Of a DNA stretch of 64,000 nt, positions 31,490-40,512 are shown in pieces. This DNA comes from Bugula neritina (lineage: Eukaryota > Bryozoa > Gymnolaemata > Cheilostomatida > Bugulidae): contig OZ037770.1 in assembly GCA_964035545.1 (NCBI GenBank), forward strand, positions 9,122,973-9,186,972, written 5' to 3'. The position numbers were made by a program, and so were the translations under genes. Position 1 is the stretch's first letter. Each line of letters opens with the position of its first letter. Below the pieces are notes generated by a model. That model saw nothing but the letters and a program-made list of their open reading frames with translations, was not told the DNA's origin and did not search any database.

Positions 31490-32392
31490 ATGGAAACGGG
31501 CTCGATGCCAGTAAATTCTGAACTAATTCAGCAGATTGAATCAGAATTACTGGGAACCACGTTTCATGTGAATGACGATGAAGACACTGTAATGGCCGAC
31601 GGTCTGTTAGACCTGGAGCTAGACACTGTTCTTGGTCAGTCCACACATGATTCATCAGTTCCTCGAGTGCATTCCAAAAGCTGTGACTCTCAGGCTAGCA
31701 ACGGTCGACAGTCACTAGAATTATGTTGTAAAGATCCACTGCGATCTAACAATAATTCTACTTTTGTAGACACACTCGCGCCCGTCTCTACGGACATGCC
31801 TTCTCTAGAGATGGCATGGGACCCAGAGCCGGCCCCAACAACTCCTACCACCAGGCAACTGCCACCCCAGTTGGAAGCAACCTCCAACTGGATTACCCCT
31901 GCCACAGAGAGAGAAATCAGGACCCATCAAGGAGGTGAGAGTAATCGTGAATGCAACCTCTGCCAGCAGCGATTCACAACCCACCGCAGACTAAAGGTGC
32001 ACTTGCCGCAGCACTACATCACCACTTTCTGCCCTTGCGGAGAATATAGCTATAATCGTGATTACCTACTGCGGCACCAACGTACTATGCAGTGCTATCA
32101 AGGACATGTCTATGAAGTAGACGAATCATCATATCCTGCCTTTCTCAACGCCATCAAACCACTCATCACTGACTCAGCTCGGCTATCTCGCCTGGAGCAA
32201 GGCTTCCCTTCCCCGCGACCCATCATCTCTGGAGCCGCTGATAAACCTACACAGTCTGCTAACTCTCCACCTCACGGTCCTATACGCATGCCGCATACCT
32301 TTCCTCGTGTCGTACTACAGAGAGTAGACACAAATGCGTATACACTCCCTACTACTCATTCCCCTACCTCTCTGTGGCATTCCCTACCGTAA
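31490..32392 (+). CDS. Gypsy ORF3 zinc-finger protein, C-terminally truncated (copy 3)
   Basis: This 300-aa ORF starts 17 nt after the pol stop. Ligands seen are C155, C158, H171 and H175 (classic C2H2 spacing) and C181, C183, H196 and C202 (a C-x-C-x12-H-x5-C cluster). The N-terminal 100 residues are acidic (VNDDEDTVMADGLLDLELD). The region aligned with the coiled coil of copies 1 and 2 is missing: after TNAYTLPTT the DNA jumps to sequence that lies beyond the ORF in copy 2. The deletion is roughly 250-300 bp. No signal peptide or transmembrane segment is present, so it is not a recognisable envelope. Confidence 0.88.
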   Translation: METGSMPVNSELIQQIESELLGTTFHVNDDEDTVMADGLLDLELDTVLGQSTHDSSVPRVHSKSCDSQASNGRQSLELCCKDPLRSNNNSTFVDTLAPVSTDMPSLEMAWDPEPAPTTPTTRQLPPQLEATSNWITPATEREIRTHQGGESNRECNLCQQRFTTHRRLKVHLPQHYITTFCPCGEYSYNRDYLLRHQRTMQCYQGHVYEVDESSYPAFLNAIKPLITDSARLSRLEQGFPSPRPIISGAADKPTQSANSPPHGPIRMPHTFPRVVLQRVDTNAYTLPTTHSPTSLWHSLP

Positions 32393-32580
32393 TGGTGGCA
32401 CATACTCTATATGTAGATAGGACCTTCTCTTGCTTATTACTTAGTGCACGATATATATACCTGTATATTTTTTACCAGTTGTTGTTTTTTTTTTATATAC
32501 TTTTATGCTGTTCTCTTACCCCCCAACGAAGTATACGTTTTTTTTGTGAATCTTATTTTATCAGAAAGTGGGCTTTCTGC

Positions 32581-32592
32581 TGGAGGGGGCAG
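32581..32592 (+). other. Polypurine tract of gypsy copy 3
   Basis: TGGAGGGGGCAG immediately precedes the TG of the 3' LTR, the expected plus-strand primer. It is identical to the tract in copy 2. Confidence 0.8.
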
Positions 32593-32896
32593 TGTGGTGG
32601 CTCGTGGAGCTACCAGCAACACAATACGCGAGGTTGCGTATTGACCCGGAACAATGTATTAGCCAATTAGCTAAGCTGTTTGATAAGTAATAGTAGCCGC
32701 TTCGCGCTACTAGCTCAGTTGAGGATAGTGCTGTAAATTAAATAGACGTGCGTATCATTACTGTTGTACATTGGAGTTTATTATGTATTCTTGTATTAAA
32801 TATACCGATATCTACTCGACTTAACCGGTGAAGTTTCTCTAGTGATAAATAGACTCTCTTGGTGGCACATCAACCCTAAATCTGAAAACTATAACA
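32593..32896 (+). repeat. 3' LTR of gypsy copy 3
   Basis: This 304-bp LTR has TG...CA ends, is nearly identical to the 5' LTR, and is followed by the second ATAT of the target duplication. Confidence 0.95.
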
Positions 32897-33243
32897 ATAT
32901 TTTATAGTGTGAGACTGTGAGAAATACTAATATATTGGTAACAGTAGTTAACTAACCAATGTAACACTAACCTGTCTCCGCATCCAGTATCCAGATGGTA
33001 GTTTTACTGCTGCGGTTAGTCACAAGAATATATTTACTTCTATAACAGGTCACACCTTGTGGTTTAGATACATCCTTGCATGTCCAGATGACTTTCTCTG
33101 TTGTCAAGTCTAATTTAAATACTTGAGAGGAACCTCTGTCAGAAACTACTACACAATGTCTGTCTGCAGCACATATTGCTACAGCACTATCCCCGAGTAG
33201 ACGGCAGGAGACATGTTTAATTACCTTCCCAGTAAGAGAGTAG

Positions 33244-33467
33244 TTTAATGTTAGCTTATTATGTGATAGGAGCAGCAAGAGAATGTTTTTGTAGTTTGTC
33301 ACATAGATCTAGACTGATTTATTATTGAACTTCATAAGTGTACATAAACATAGCAAATCATATATCCTGTTGCTGACCTGACACGACTCTTGCAACAGGG
33401 TTAAAATAACAGCACAGATGACAAAACAGGTTTCTTGTTCTGATTCACTAATTACTACAACATTACA
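33244..33467 (-). repeat. 3' LTR of the second gypsy family
   Basis: This LTR matches 35630-35853. On the minus strand it starts TGTAATGTTGTAG, right after a purine-rich ACATAAAGGA. Differences from its partner include TTATTATGTG versus GTATTATATG. Confidence 0.85.
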
Positions 33468-33694
33468 TCCTTTATGTATTTCAAAGAAAAGATACTATGT
33501 ATATGTAAAACTGATTACAATAATTTAACTGTTTACACTATGTAGCAACAAAATATAACATAAAATCTTCTGTGCCTCTGCTCTACTATGTATTAATAAC
33601 TTTATAAATCTGCTAACTAATAATAAATGCAGGCACACAAATAAGATCTGGGAACACCTAGAGGGGTAGCCTTTTCATTAAACTTCAATTTTAG

Positions 33695-34540
33695 TTAGCC
33701 AGTTTGCGTGCCCAGTGCGTGAACTACATAATCACCGTATCTATCTGGTGGTTTACGGAGAGGTGGGTCAGGTTTAGCAACTGACATACAATCAATGCAT
33801 TGCCTACAATGTAATTCAGCTTGTTTATCAATTTCTGGCCACCATACCTTGGACCCCAATCTCTGTTTAGCTTTCACCATACCCTGATGACCTTCATGTG
33901 CTAATTGGATCAAGTGGTTGCGGAAACACACTGGCACAACAACTTTATCATTTCTTAGCACTACGTTTTGCACCTCACTAAGTTCACCTGACACTGCCTT
34001 ATAGCCTATGCTACAACTGCTGAAGTCATTATCCTGTATTGCGTTACCCAACTGCTGAATTTCGGCGCACTGCTTAGACTTAGCTACAACATCACCCCAA
34101 CTAAGTGCTATTGGCAAAGACTCTTTGGCAACTGACTCCACAACACTATCACCTACAACGGTATCTATTAATGGCACATAATCTAACCTAGTTGCCATTC
34201 TTGACAATGGGTCAGCATCATTTTCCACCAAACTATCTAATTTAACTTCATTCTGTGAACCTACTGACTGCGCTACTGGCTGAGTATTTTCATCAATGTG
34301 AAACTTGGCGGTGTACCCCCTAAGTTTTCCCAGGCCTTGAAAAACTTCTGGAAAACTGTTCGTAACTTCTTTTGGTGCCTCAGGTAAAACACTGCACACA
34401 ACATTATCACTACATGATATCAGAGAAAGACTGGTGGCAGTTTTAAAACTGAGCAAACACTTTGCCACACCGTTAAACACATAAAATTCAGCCTTCGCAT
34501 GCTTGCTGTTACAATAAACATCTGCACAAAACTTGCCCAA
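33695..34540 (-). pseudogene. pol: Shortened pol of the second gypsy family
   Basis: The 281-residue frame begins in the protease C-terminus and the RT leader (NSFPEVFQGLGKLRGYTAKF). It jumps to the end of RNase H (NDADPLSRMA), then a spacer and the integrase HHCC domain (LAHEGHQGMVKAKQ ... CRQCIDC). It then goes directly to a pol-tail-like PPDRYGDYVVH. RT catalytic YxDD, RNase H active site and integrase DDE are all absent, which implies two in-frame internal deletions. A frameshift near 34570 separates it from gag-protease. Confidence 0.85.
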
Positions 34541-34559
34541 AATATCTAGTTGCTTTACA

Positions 34560-35543
34560 CTACCATAGGCAATCTAAACCGTGTTGGTCTACACTTTCAA
34601 GAGTTATCTGGCCTGTTTGCTTTAACTTGTTGTATGTTTCAATATCTATGATATTTGTACAAGCACCAGTGTCTATAATAAATTGTACGGTCTCACCCAT
34701 TATAGAGAGCTTGCATTTTGGTATCTGCGTACTAATTCGTTGTACCGTGAACAAGTAGCTGGAATCATCTTTCCATACTGTGTGTGCTTCAGAGGGGTTT
34801 TCAACAGTGTTCACATTTTCTTTAAATGATTTTTCTTTACAAAATCGTGAGCCAGCATAATGTCCTTTCTTCTTACAATCGTTGCAGCTCCGGCTGATAG
34901 CTGGGCATTCTTTACTGTAGCTCATATGTCCAAACTTGCTACAGCGAAAACACTTCTGATTTGGCTTGACTTTTGATCGAGCATGTGAGACAGCTCCAAC
35001 TGTCTCCGGTTGATCATTATTAGAAAACTTGTCAATGTTCTCATGAACTTCCACCTGAAGAGCTACCTTTATAACTTCCTTCAAGTCATTCTGTTGCTCT
35101 GTGGCCATAGCAGCAACACGATCTCGAACAGCTTTGCTATTTACACCAATGCGGAACTGTTCAAGCAGGTTTTCATCTAACATAGTACCAAACTCACATG
35201 TTCTAGCCTGCGTCCGTAAACGAACCACATAATCGGTTACACTCTCGCTATCTGTCCTCCTCACCCCACGAAACTTGGCCCTCTCAACCATCTTGTTGGT
35301 AGCCGTACCAAAGTGAGACTCTAACAATGTCACCAAGTCATTGTAATTCTTCTCCTTTGGCTTCTGTGGAGATGTGAGACTTGACAAGGTCTCATATTGA
35401 GCTTCTGAGAGTCCCATGATAAGAACATGCTTTTTCTTGCCTTCGGCGGTGCCGTGAAACTCAAAGTAACTTTCTAACCTTTCCACATAAGTCTCAATTT
35501 TACCACCAAATACTGGCACACTGCTACCACTACCAGTAGCCAT
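34560..35543 (-). CDS. gag: Gag and protease of the second gypsy family
   Basis: This 327-residue ORF has a capsid-like gag domain (residues about 20-170, with FEFHGTAEGKKKHVLIM and LRTQARTCEFG). Two zinc knuckles follow with an unusual C-x2-C-x4-H-x6-C spacing (CFRCSKFGHMSYSKEC and CNDCKKKGHYAGSRFC). The retropepsin motif FIIDTGACTNIID is near residue 288. The frame ends shortly after the active site, and the rest of the protease lies in the next frame. It is unrelated at sequence level to gag of copies 1-3. Confidence 0.9.
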   Translation of the reverse strand: MATGSGSSVPVFGGKIETYVERLESYFEFHGTAEGKKKHVLIMGLSEAQYETLSSLTSPQKPKEKNYNDLVTLLESHFGTATNKMVERAKFRGVRRTDSESVTDYVVRLRTQARTCEFGTMLDENLLEQFRIGVNSKAVRDRVAAMATEQQNDLKEVIKVALQVEVHENIDKFSNNDQPETVGAVSHARSKVKPNQKCFRCSKFGHMSYSKECPAISRSCNDCKKKGHYAGSRFCKEKSFKENVNTVENPSEAHTVWKDDSSYLFTVQRISTQIPKCKLSIMGETVQFIIDTGACTNIIDIETYNKLKQTGQITLESVDQHGLDCLW

Positions 35544-35616
35544 TTTGATACTACGAACCTTGTCTAGAAACTACAATCCCCTTCCGAAAGAGCATCAAAT
35601 AAACCTCCTCTATTAT

Positions 35617-35627
35617 CCTCGTCGCCA
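35617..35627 (-). other. Candidate primer-binding site of the second gypsy family
   Basis: On the minus strand TGGCGACGAGG lies just inside the 5' LTR. It starts with TGG as primer sites do. I did not assign the tRNA. Confidence 0.5.
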
Positions 35628-35629
35628 AT

Positions 35630-35853
35630 TTTAATGTTAGTGTATTATATGATAGGAGCAGCAAGGGAATGTCTTTGTAGTTTGTCACATAGATCTAGAC
35701 AGATTTATTATTGAACTTCATTAGTGTACATAAACATAGCAAATCATATATCCTGTTGCTGACCTGACACGACTCTTGCAACAGGGTTAAAATAACAGCA
35801 CAGATGACAAAACAGGTTTCTTGTTCTGATTCACTAATTACTACAACATTACA
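35630..35853 (-). repeat. 5' LTR of the second gypsy family
   Basis: This repeat partners 33244-33467. The sequence to its right (TCAGTAACAAGAGGAATT) matches the upstream region of gene A at about 14360, not exon 7. Confidence 0.85.
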
Positions 35854-36364
35854 TCAGTAACAAGAGGAATTTTCTTAATAATTATTCTAAGAATTGCGAC
35901 TTGTGACCAAAAAACTTATGAAGGTTCTTGAACTAGGTTTTCCTTGCAATTCACTTAATATTTCAAAAAATGATGCATTTTTTTGACATTCAATATAATG
36001 CAGAAAAAATGGAATCATTGTATTGTAAATAGTTATAAACATATGTAGTTTTTAACACTTCTGTTACTGCATCTACCCCTACAGTCTACAGTAGAGGCCT
36101 GTAAGTTAAATAAGTTCTTATGAGCAGTTTTATTAAATTACAAAACAGATGCTTTACTGATACTTTCATTTGTATCATTTGATGAATTAAACTTAAACAC
36201 CATTATGATTATGACTATGATTATCATCATTATGAGAACTTAAAGTACAAACTTAATAAGAAAATGATCATGCGACTGAGAAACTCGGAAATAGTAACTA
36301 ACTCACAGGTATCTTGCTGATGAGAAATTTATCATAATCATTTTGATTATCATTATCAAAACAG

Positions 36365-36545
36365 TGTGGCAGTGACTGTGACAGCAAGACTAAGCATAGT
36401 ACTCTGAGTGAGTGTCAGTGTGACTGTCACTAACTATCACTGTAAGTCAAATGAGTGCGACTGAGTGAAACAGTGTCAGTATGAGTATGAGTATGACTAT
36501 GAGTATCACTATCAGTATGAGTATGAGTGTCAGTGTCACTATCAG
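36365..36545. repeat. Degenerate (TATGAG/CAGTAT) simple repeat
   Basis: Shorter homologue of the tract at 14870-15075, built from GAGTATGAGTATGACTAT units. Confidence 0.7.
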
Positions 36546-36649
36546 CATAACAATCCGAAACTAGAGATCATAGAATTACAAAAAGTTGACTTTTAAATTG
36601 ACATTTGAAAACAATGAACACCACTTTCAAGTTTGCTAACACTTACAGT

Positions 36650-37133
36650 TATTGCTGTTGGTAAACAATTAATGGGGCAAACTTCGCCTCGTCAAGGAAG
36701 ACCTAGATGGAACTACTAATAGTTCCTGTTAGTGATAGACCTCTCTGCGCAGACGCGGGAGTAAAATAAAACTTACCCTGGACTCGGGGAATTCCCTAAT
36801 AACGCGTGCAGTAAATTCAAAATAATAACACTATTGATGAGCGTTGCAGCGGCATTTACCCATCTGGTGAGCCTCCTTCAGAGTTATCTTTCCAAATAAA
36901 ACCTCCGCGCAACTAAATACAATGTTCCGCTGTATCTGAATGACTCCCTTCTCACGAATTTCTATAAGACACAGCTTGGACCCCATTTTGTGGCTGATGT
37001 ATGTGTGTATAGGCAACAAATCACCAATTTTAACTGATCCGTGAGTCGAATCTGGCATTCTAATATGACACGAATTGACGTTTTAGACCTGTCGCTTAGT
37101 GAGTTACAGAGGGAGCCCTGTATATTATGTGCT
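36650..37133 (-). promoter_or_regulatory. Conserved upstream block of gene B with candidate 5' exon
   Basis: It is close to the block at 15165-15650 and keeps the minus-strand donor GTCCAGG|GTAAGT (boundary 36777/36776). A 75-codon frame starting MPDSTHGSVKIGDL is open here but interrupted in the other copies. The gene it would serve is destroyed. Confidence 0.4.
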
Positions 37134-38485
37134 GAAAGCTTCATGCCATTAAATAGTTGGTCCATCAATTTATGAATCTCACTTTTATGCTTTACAGTAG
37201 ATATTTGTGTGACAATCCTTAAAACAAAAGAAGCTCTCACCATGTTGGCATTTTTGGGTTTAAGTGCACTTTCTGATGTCCACGCAACAGTTTTTGAAAT
37301 GAAAAGCTCTCAACATGTTGGCAACCAGATCTGAGTGCAGTTTCTGTTTGTACTAGCAGTGAAGCAGCTATGACCTTACTAACCAATACAGACTACAACT
37401 ATTTCTTATATAGTGACTCTTCTGTTATACTGTTTATAAGTGTGAACCACAGTACAAACTTTAAAGCATTTTATAGATGAATTATTCCACAGTTATTGGG
37501 GAGAGTAATATTAAATAGAATATGGATGAATATGGAAATGGGTGTGAAATTTAGTCATTCAATATATATGCATATAAGCTATAAGCTTGTGGTCAAACTA
37601 GTGTAGAAGTAGTATTATAATATTGTGATCTGGCTTCTAGATCTGCAGTTTAAAGGTCAACAAACTACGCTGTGTATGTTACCATACCACTTTATCTTCG
37701 TAAGTGTACTCAAATTTTCAAAACGTGAAACACAAATATTTTTGTGAAGAAAATAGTATTGATCTATTATAACTCTGCATTCAAAATAAACTTCAACTCT
37801 TGGAGATACAAATGAAACAGAGAACAATATAGCAGAAAGTGCATCAGCACTAAGATGTGCTGTCAGAAAGACCATGAGTTCATAATACAGGGTGTTGTCT
37901 CCCCCACAGATGTCTGAGTTATTTATATCCAGCATCAATATAAAATTAGTCCTGTTATTTGTATTTAGTGATATACCAGACTGACTTCTTATCACAATGT
38001 GATTATTCCATTTACAGGAAACAGTTGTGAATACTTGGTAACAGTTACACTGTGTAGTTACGTCAAACTCTAAAGCATGTGAAATACTCTCTGAAAATGT
38101 AATAAACCATGCAGTTAACAAGTTAGAAATAGTATTATTCTATATTTACAAAAAAGTTAGAGCTCTACAAGAGTTATGTTACCATGTTAATATGGTGAAA
38201 CAAAGAAGCTATTTATGCACCAAGTGCTGCCAAAACAAACATGGTTATGTAATGAAGGGTATTACCCTCTACCAGAGTATGTATTGTTTATATTATTTTG
38301 AGAATAATATTGGTAGTTGTAGTTAATTTCAGTCTAAACTATGAGTTGTGAACACTTCATGACAGGCTGTAACAAAGTAGGTGCAGCTTCTTCTAACTTT
38401 TCCTTCAATTTTCACAGCTTGAGGAGTTGTCTGACAATGCAATAAAACAGGGGTGTGGTTAAACTGTAGTCCATGGCTCAAATGC

Positions 38486-38720
38486 GGACCGCTTGTCTAT
38501 TTAAACTGGCCGGCTTCTCTGTTTGGACCGGCCCAGTTGTGTATTTGAACTGGCCGACTTCTCTATTGGGACTGGCTGGTTGAGCTTACTTTCAAGCTGT
38601 GGCCCGTGGGTCAAATGTGACCCACTTGCTCATTTGGACTGGCCCACTTGTCTATTGATGAATTGGCCCACTTTTGTATTTAAACTGACCCATTTGTCCA
38701 TTTGAAGAAGCCAACTTGTT
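38486..38720. repeat. Minisatellite-like tandem repeat, about 24-bp unit
   Basis: About nine imperfect units follow the pattern TGGCCCACTTGTCTATTTGA, with variants ACTGGCCGGCTTCTCTGTTT and GACCCATTTGTCCATTTGA. I saw no counterpart in the other spacers. Confidence 0.65.
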
Positions 38721-39110
38721 TATGCTAACTTTGAAGTTTGTGAAACTCACTGGAGCTGATCAACATGACCTGTGTGCTGTATAATTATTGTAGGTTTCTC
38801 TCAACATAATGTTATTACCAAATCTACAGTCATACATGCAGATATCCTGATAGGCTTTATAAATACTGCATCAACATAATATAATAGTGTTACATCACCT
38901 CTCCATTTAGTAATGTACTTATACAATCTACTATACATGAGCATTTCATTGGCTAGTTACTTCTTGTGGTTGACCTATAAATATGCTGACCTCTCTATTT
39001 TGTTTCATATATTTCTATTACTCTGTATACTGACATATAATGACTAGCATAGAGATATAGCAGAAGTTACAGCATACTATGTGAATATATTATTTTAATG
39101 ATGACTGAGG

Positions 39111-39302
39111 GAGCAGCTGCAGTCTAGACTCTAGAGGTTAGAGCGTTTGCCTAGTAAACACGAGGTTATGGGCTCAAACCCAGACAGAGGCCATTGGTGA
39201 TGTTAGGAAGAGCATCCAGTCATAACTGCTTGTGCCTCATTTAAGTAAGTCTTTAGCCCACTTCAACAAAACCCCTTCCATCAGGGGCCTCTCACAGGGA
39301 TA
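39111..39302 (+). mobile_element. tRNA-derived SINE
   Basis: The head carries GGTTAGAGCGTTTGCCTAGT and the box B-like GGGCTCAAACCC. The body GGTGATGTTAGGAAGAGCAT and the tail ACCCCTTCCATCAGGGGCC match the SINE at 10911. The C4-T-T-C...GGGG stretch can form a small hairpin. Confidence 0.7.
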
Positions 39303-40204
39303 TCAACTATGAACTTTTGTGAGCTTTTTCTTTTGAGTGATGGAGTTGCCATGAAAACTAAAATCCTGAGACACTATAATGCTATATATGCACATGGAGA
39401 AATTTGAACAGATGTTTTTCCAAACTCTTAAGCAAGAAAATAACAAATTGAAAGTTTGAAATCCATGGCTATTACGTAAGAGACTGCAATGTTGCAAAAC
39501 TTCACTGGAGAAAAGAGCTACAGAATCTTCTTTGTGCAGAAGCTATGGCAGGTATACAAGTATAATGATCTACTAAAAGCTTTGCTGCCAAAACCAATTA
39601 TACTGTGATCCTAACTTAAGCAGATATTCATAACGAGCTGTTATGTTTCTAGCATCATACTCTGTACATAATAGAAATTCTGTAGTCTGTTTTACTGGTG
39701 TAAGAAATGGTGATTATATTAGAAGAAAACTATTTTGCTAATATTAACTGTAACCACCATAATTTATTCACTGTTTATGGGATATATTGGAATAATTATT
39801 CCCATTGAATATTATTCTAACACAGCCAATCAAATGATAAGATAATCACACAATATCAAACAGGTTATAGAATACATTATATAAAATATTAGTCTGTCAT
39901 ACAAATGCAGTGAATGGAGACTAGCATAAACTACAGAGTAAAATGAATATAGCAGATTAGTGAATGGCACCTGATAGTAAACAATAAACATTGTAATATC
40001 ATAATATTATAGTCTGCAGTAGAAGTAGAAATTGAATTAACATTATAAACACATTGATAAATCTATGACTTTCAATACAAATAAGTTTAGATATATAAAA
40101 ATTGCAGTCTAGCTAATACATTGAAGTCATTCAGGCTGTGTGAAAGAGGCTTGGTAAAAGCGAGAAAAATTGTTACTTGAAGTTAGTTATGTTCAGGTGT
40201 ATAA

Positions 40205-40275
40205 GTTTGTTACTGAGACATCATATGTTCTCCCACTGTATAAGTGAGCTACTGGGACGTCATGCAGCTTTCCAC
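40205..40275. promoter_or_regulatory. Conserved paired CRE-like module downstream of gene C
   Basis: GTTACTGAGACATCATATG and CTACTGGGACGTCATGCAG lie 240-310 bp past the stop codon, the same place as in the other units. Only the second keeps the GACGTCA core. Confidence 0.4.
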
Positions 40276-40512
40276 ACAGTATCATAGCTCTGTGTTGAAG
40301 AACTCAGTCTACAGAGTCAACTTTGAGAATCATCTAGAAATAACAGACACAGTGTATATGTAGAAGTTGTACATCTCAGACATATGATCACAAATATGTA
40401 CATTAGTAGAAAACACAGAGTTGAGCACCAGATGTATTCAAACAGAGTCTAGTGTGATAAACAATATAATAAATGTACCACAAGATGGAATAATATCCTG
40501 TCACACACCTGT

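Larger units (their letters stand above)
25693..32896 (+). mobile_element. Ty3/gypsy retrotransposon, copy 3 (complete, recent)
   Basis: This 7.2-kb element has LTRs of 305 and 304 bp, a primer site, gag, protease-RT-RNase H-integrase, a zinc-finger ORF3 and a polypurine tract. ATAT flanks it on both sides (25689-25692 and 32897-32900). The uninterrupted intron in genes A and D reads GTATATTTTATAG with a single ATAT, confirming the boundaries. The two LTRs differ by one substitution and one single-base indel, so the insertion is young. It is antisense to gene B. A frameshift in RT and a deletion in ORF3 suggest it is not autonomous now. Confidence 0.97.
25504..33243 (-). pseudogene. Gene B remnant: last exon and part of propeller exon of a TRIM paralog
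   Basis: Two coding pieces remain. Exon 8 (25504-25637, 134 nt, ending in TAA) and the 3' part of exon 7 (32972-33243, encoding VIKHVSCRLLGDSAVAICAA and later propeller blades) both keep their splice sites. The intron between them holds the whole of gypsy copy 3 in antisense orientation. At 33243 the exon is cut by the second gypsy family, and the sequence right of that element (35854) is already 5' flank of the gene. Exons 1-6 and the start of exon 7 are therefore gone. No RING, B-box or coiled coil remains. Confidence 0.88.
33244..35853 (-). mobile_element. Second gypsy family, internally deleted element
   Basis: Two direct repeats of about 224 bp bound a 2.2-kb interior coding gag-protease and a shortened pol on the minus strand. 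RT, RNase H and the integrase core are missing, so it cannot be autonomous. No target duplication is visible: the left flank is exon 7 of gene B and the right flank is the 5' region of gene B. The LTRs differ at several positions, so it is older than copy 3 or is a recombinant of two insertions. Confidence 0.88.
35854..40512. other. Spacer between gene B remnant and gene C
   Basis: No gene is seen. 35.86-37.13 kb is paralogous to 14.37-15.65 kb (upstream region of gene A) and 37.4-38.1 kb to 22.1-22.9 kb. The stretch holds a simple repeat (36365-36545), the conserved upstream block, a minisatellite and a SINE. The last 230 bp are the 3' UTR-like segment of gene C. Confidence 0.7.
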
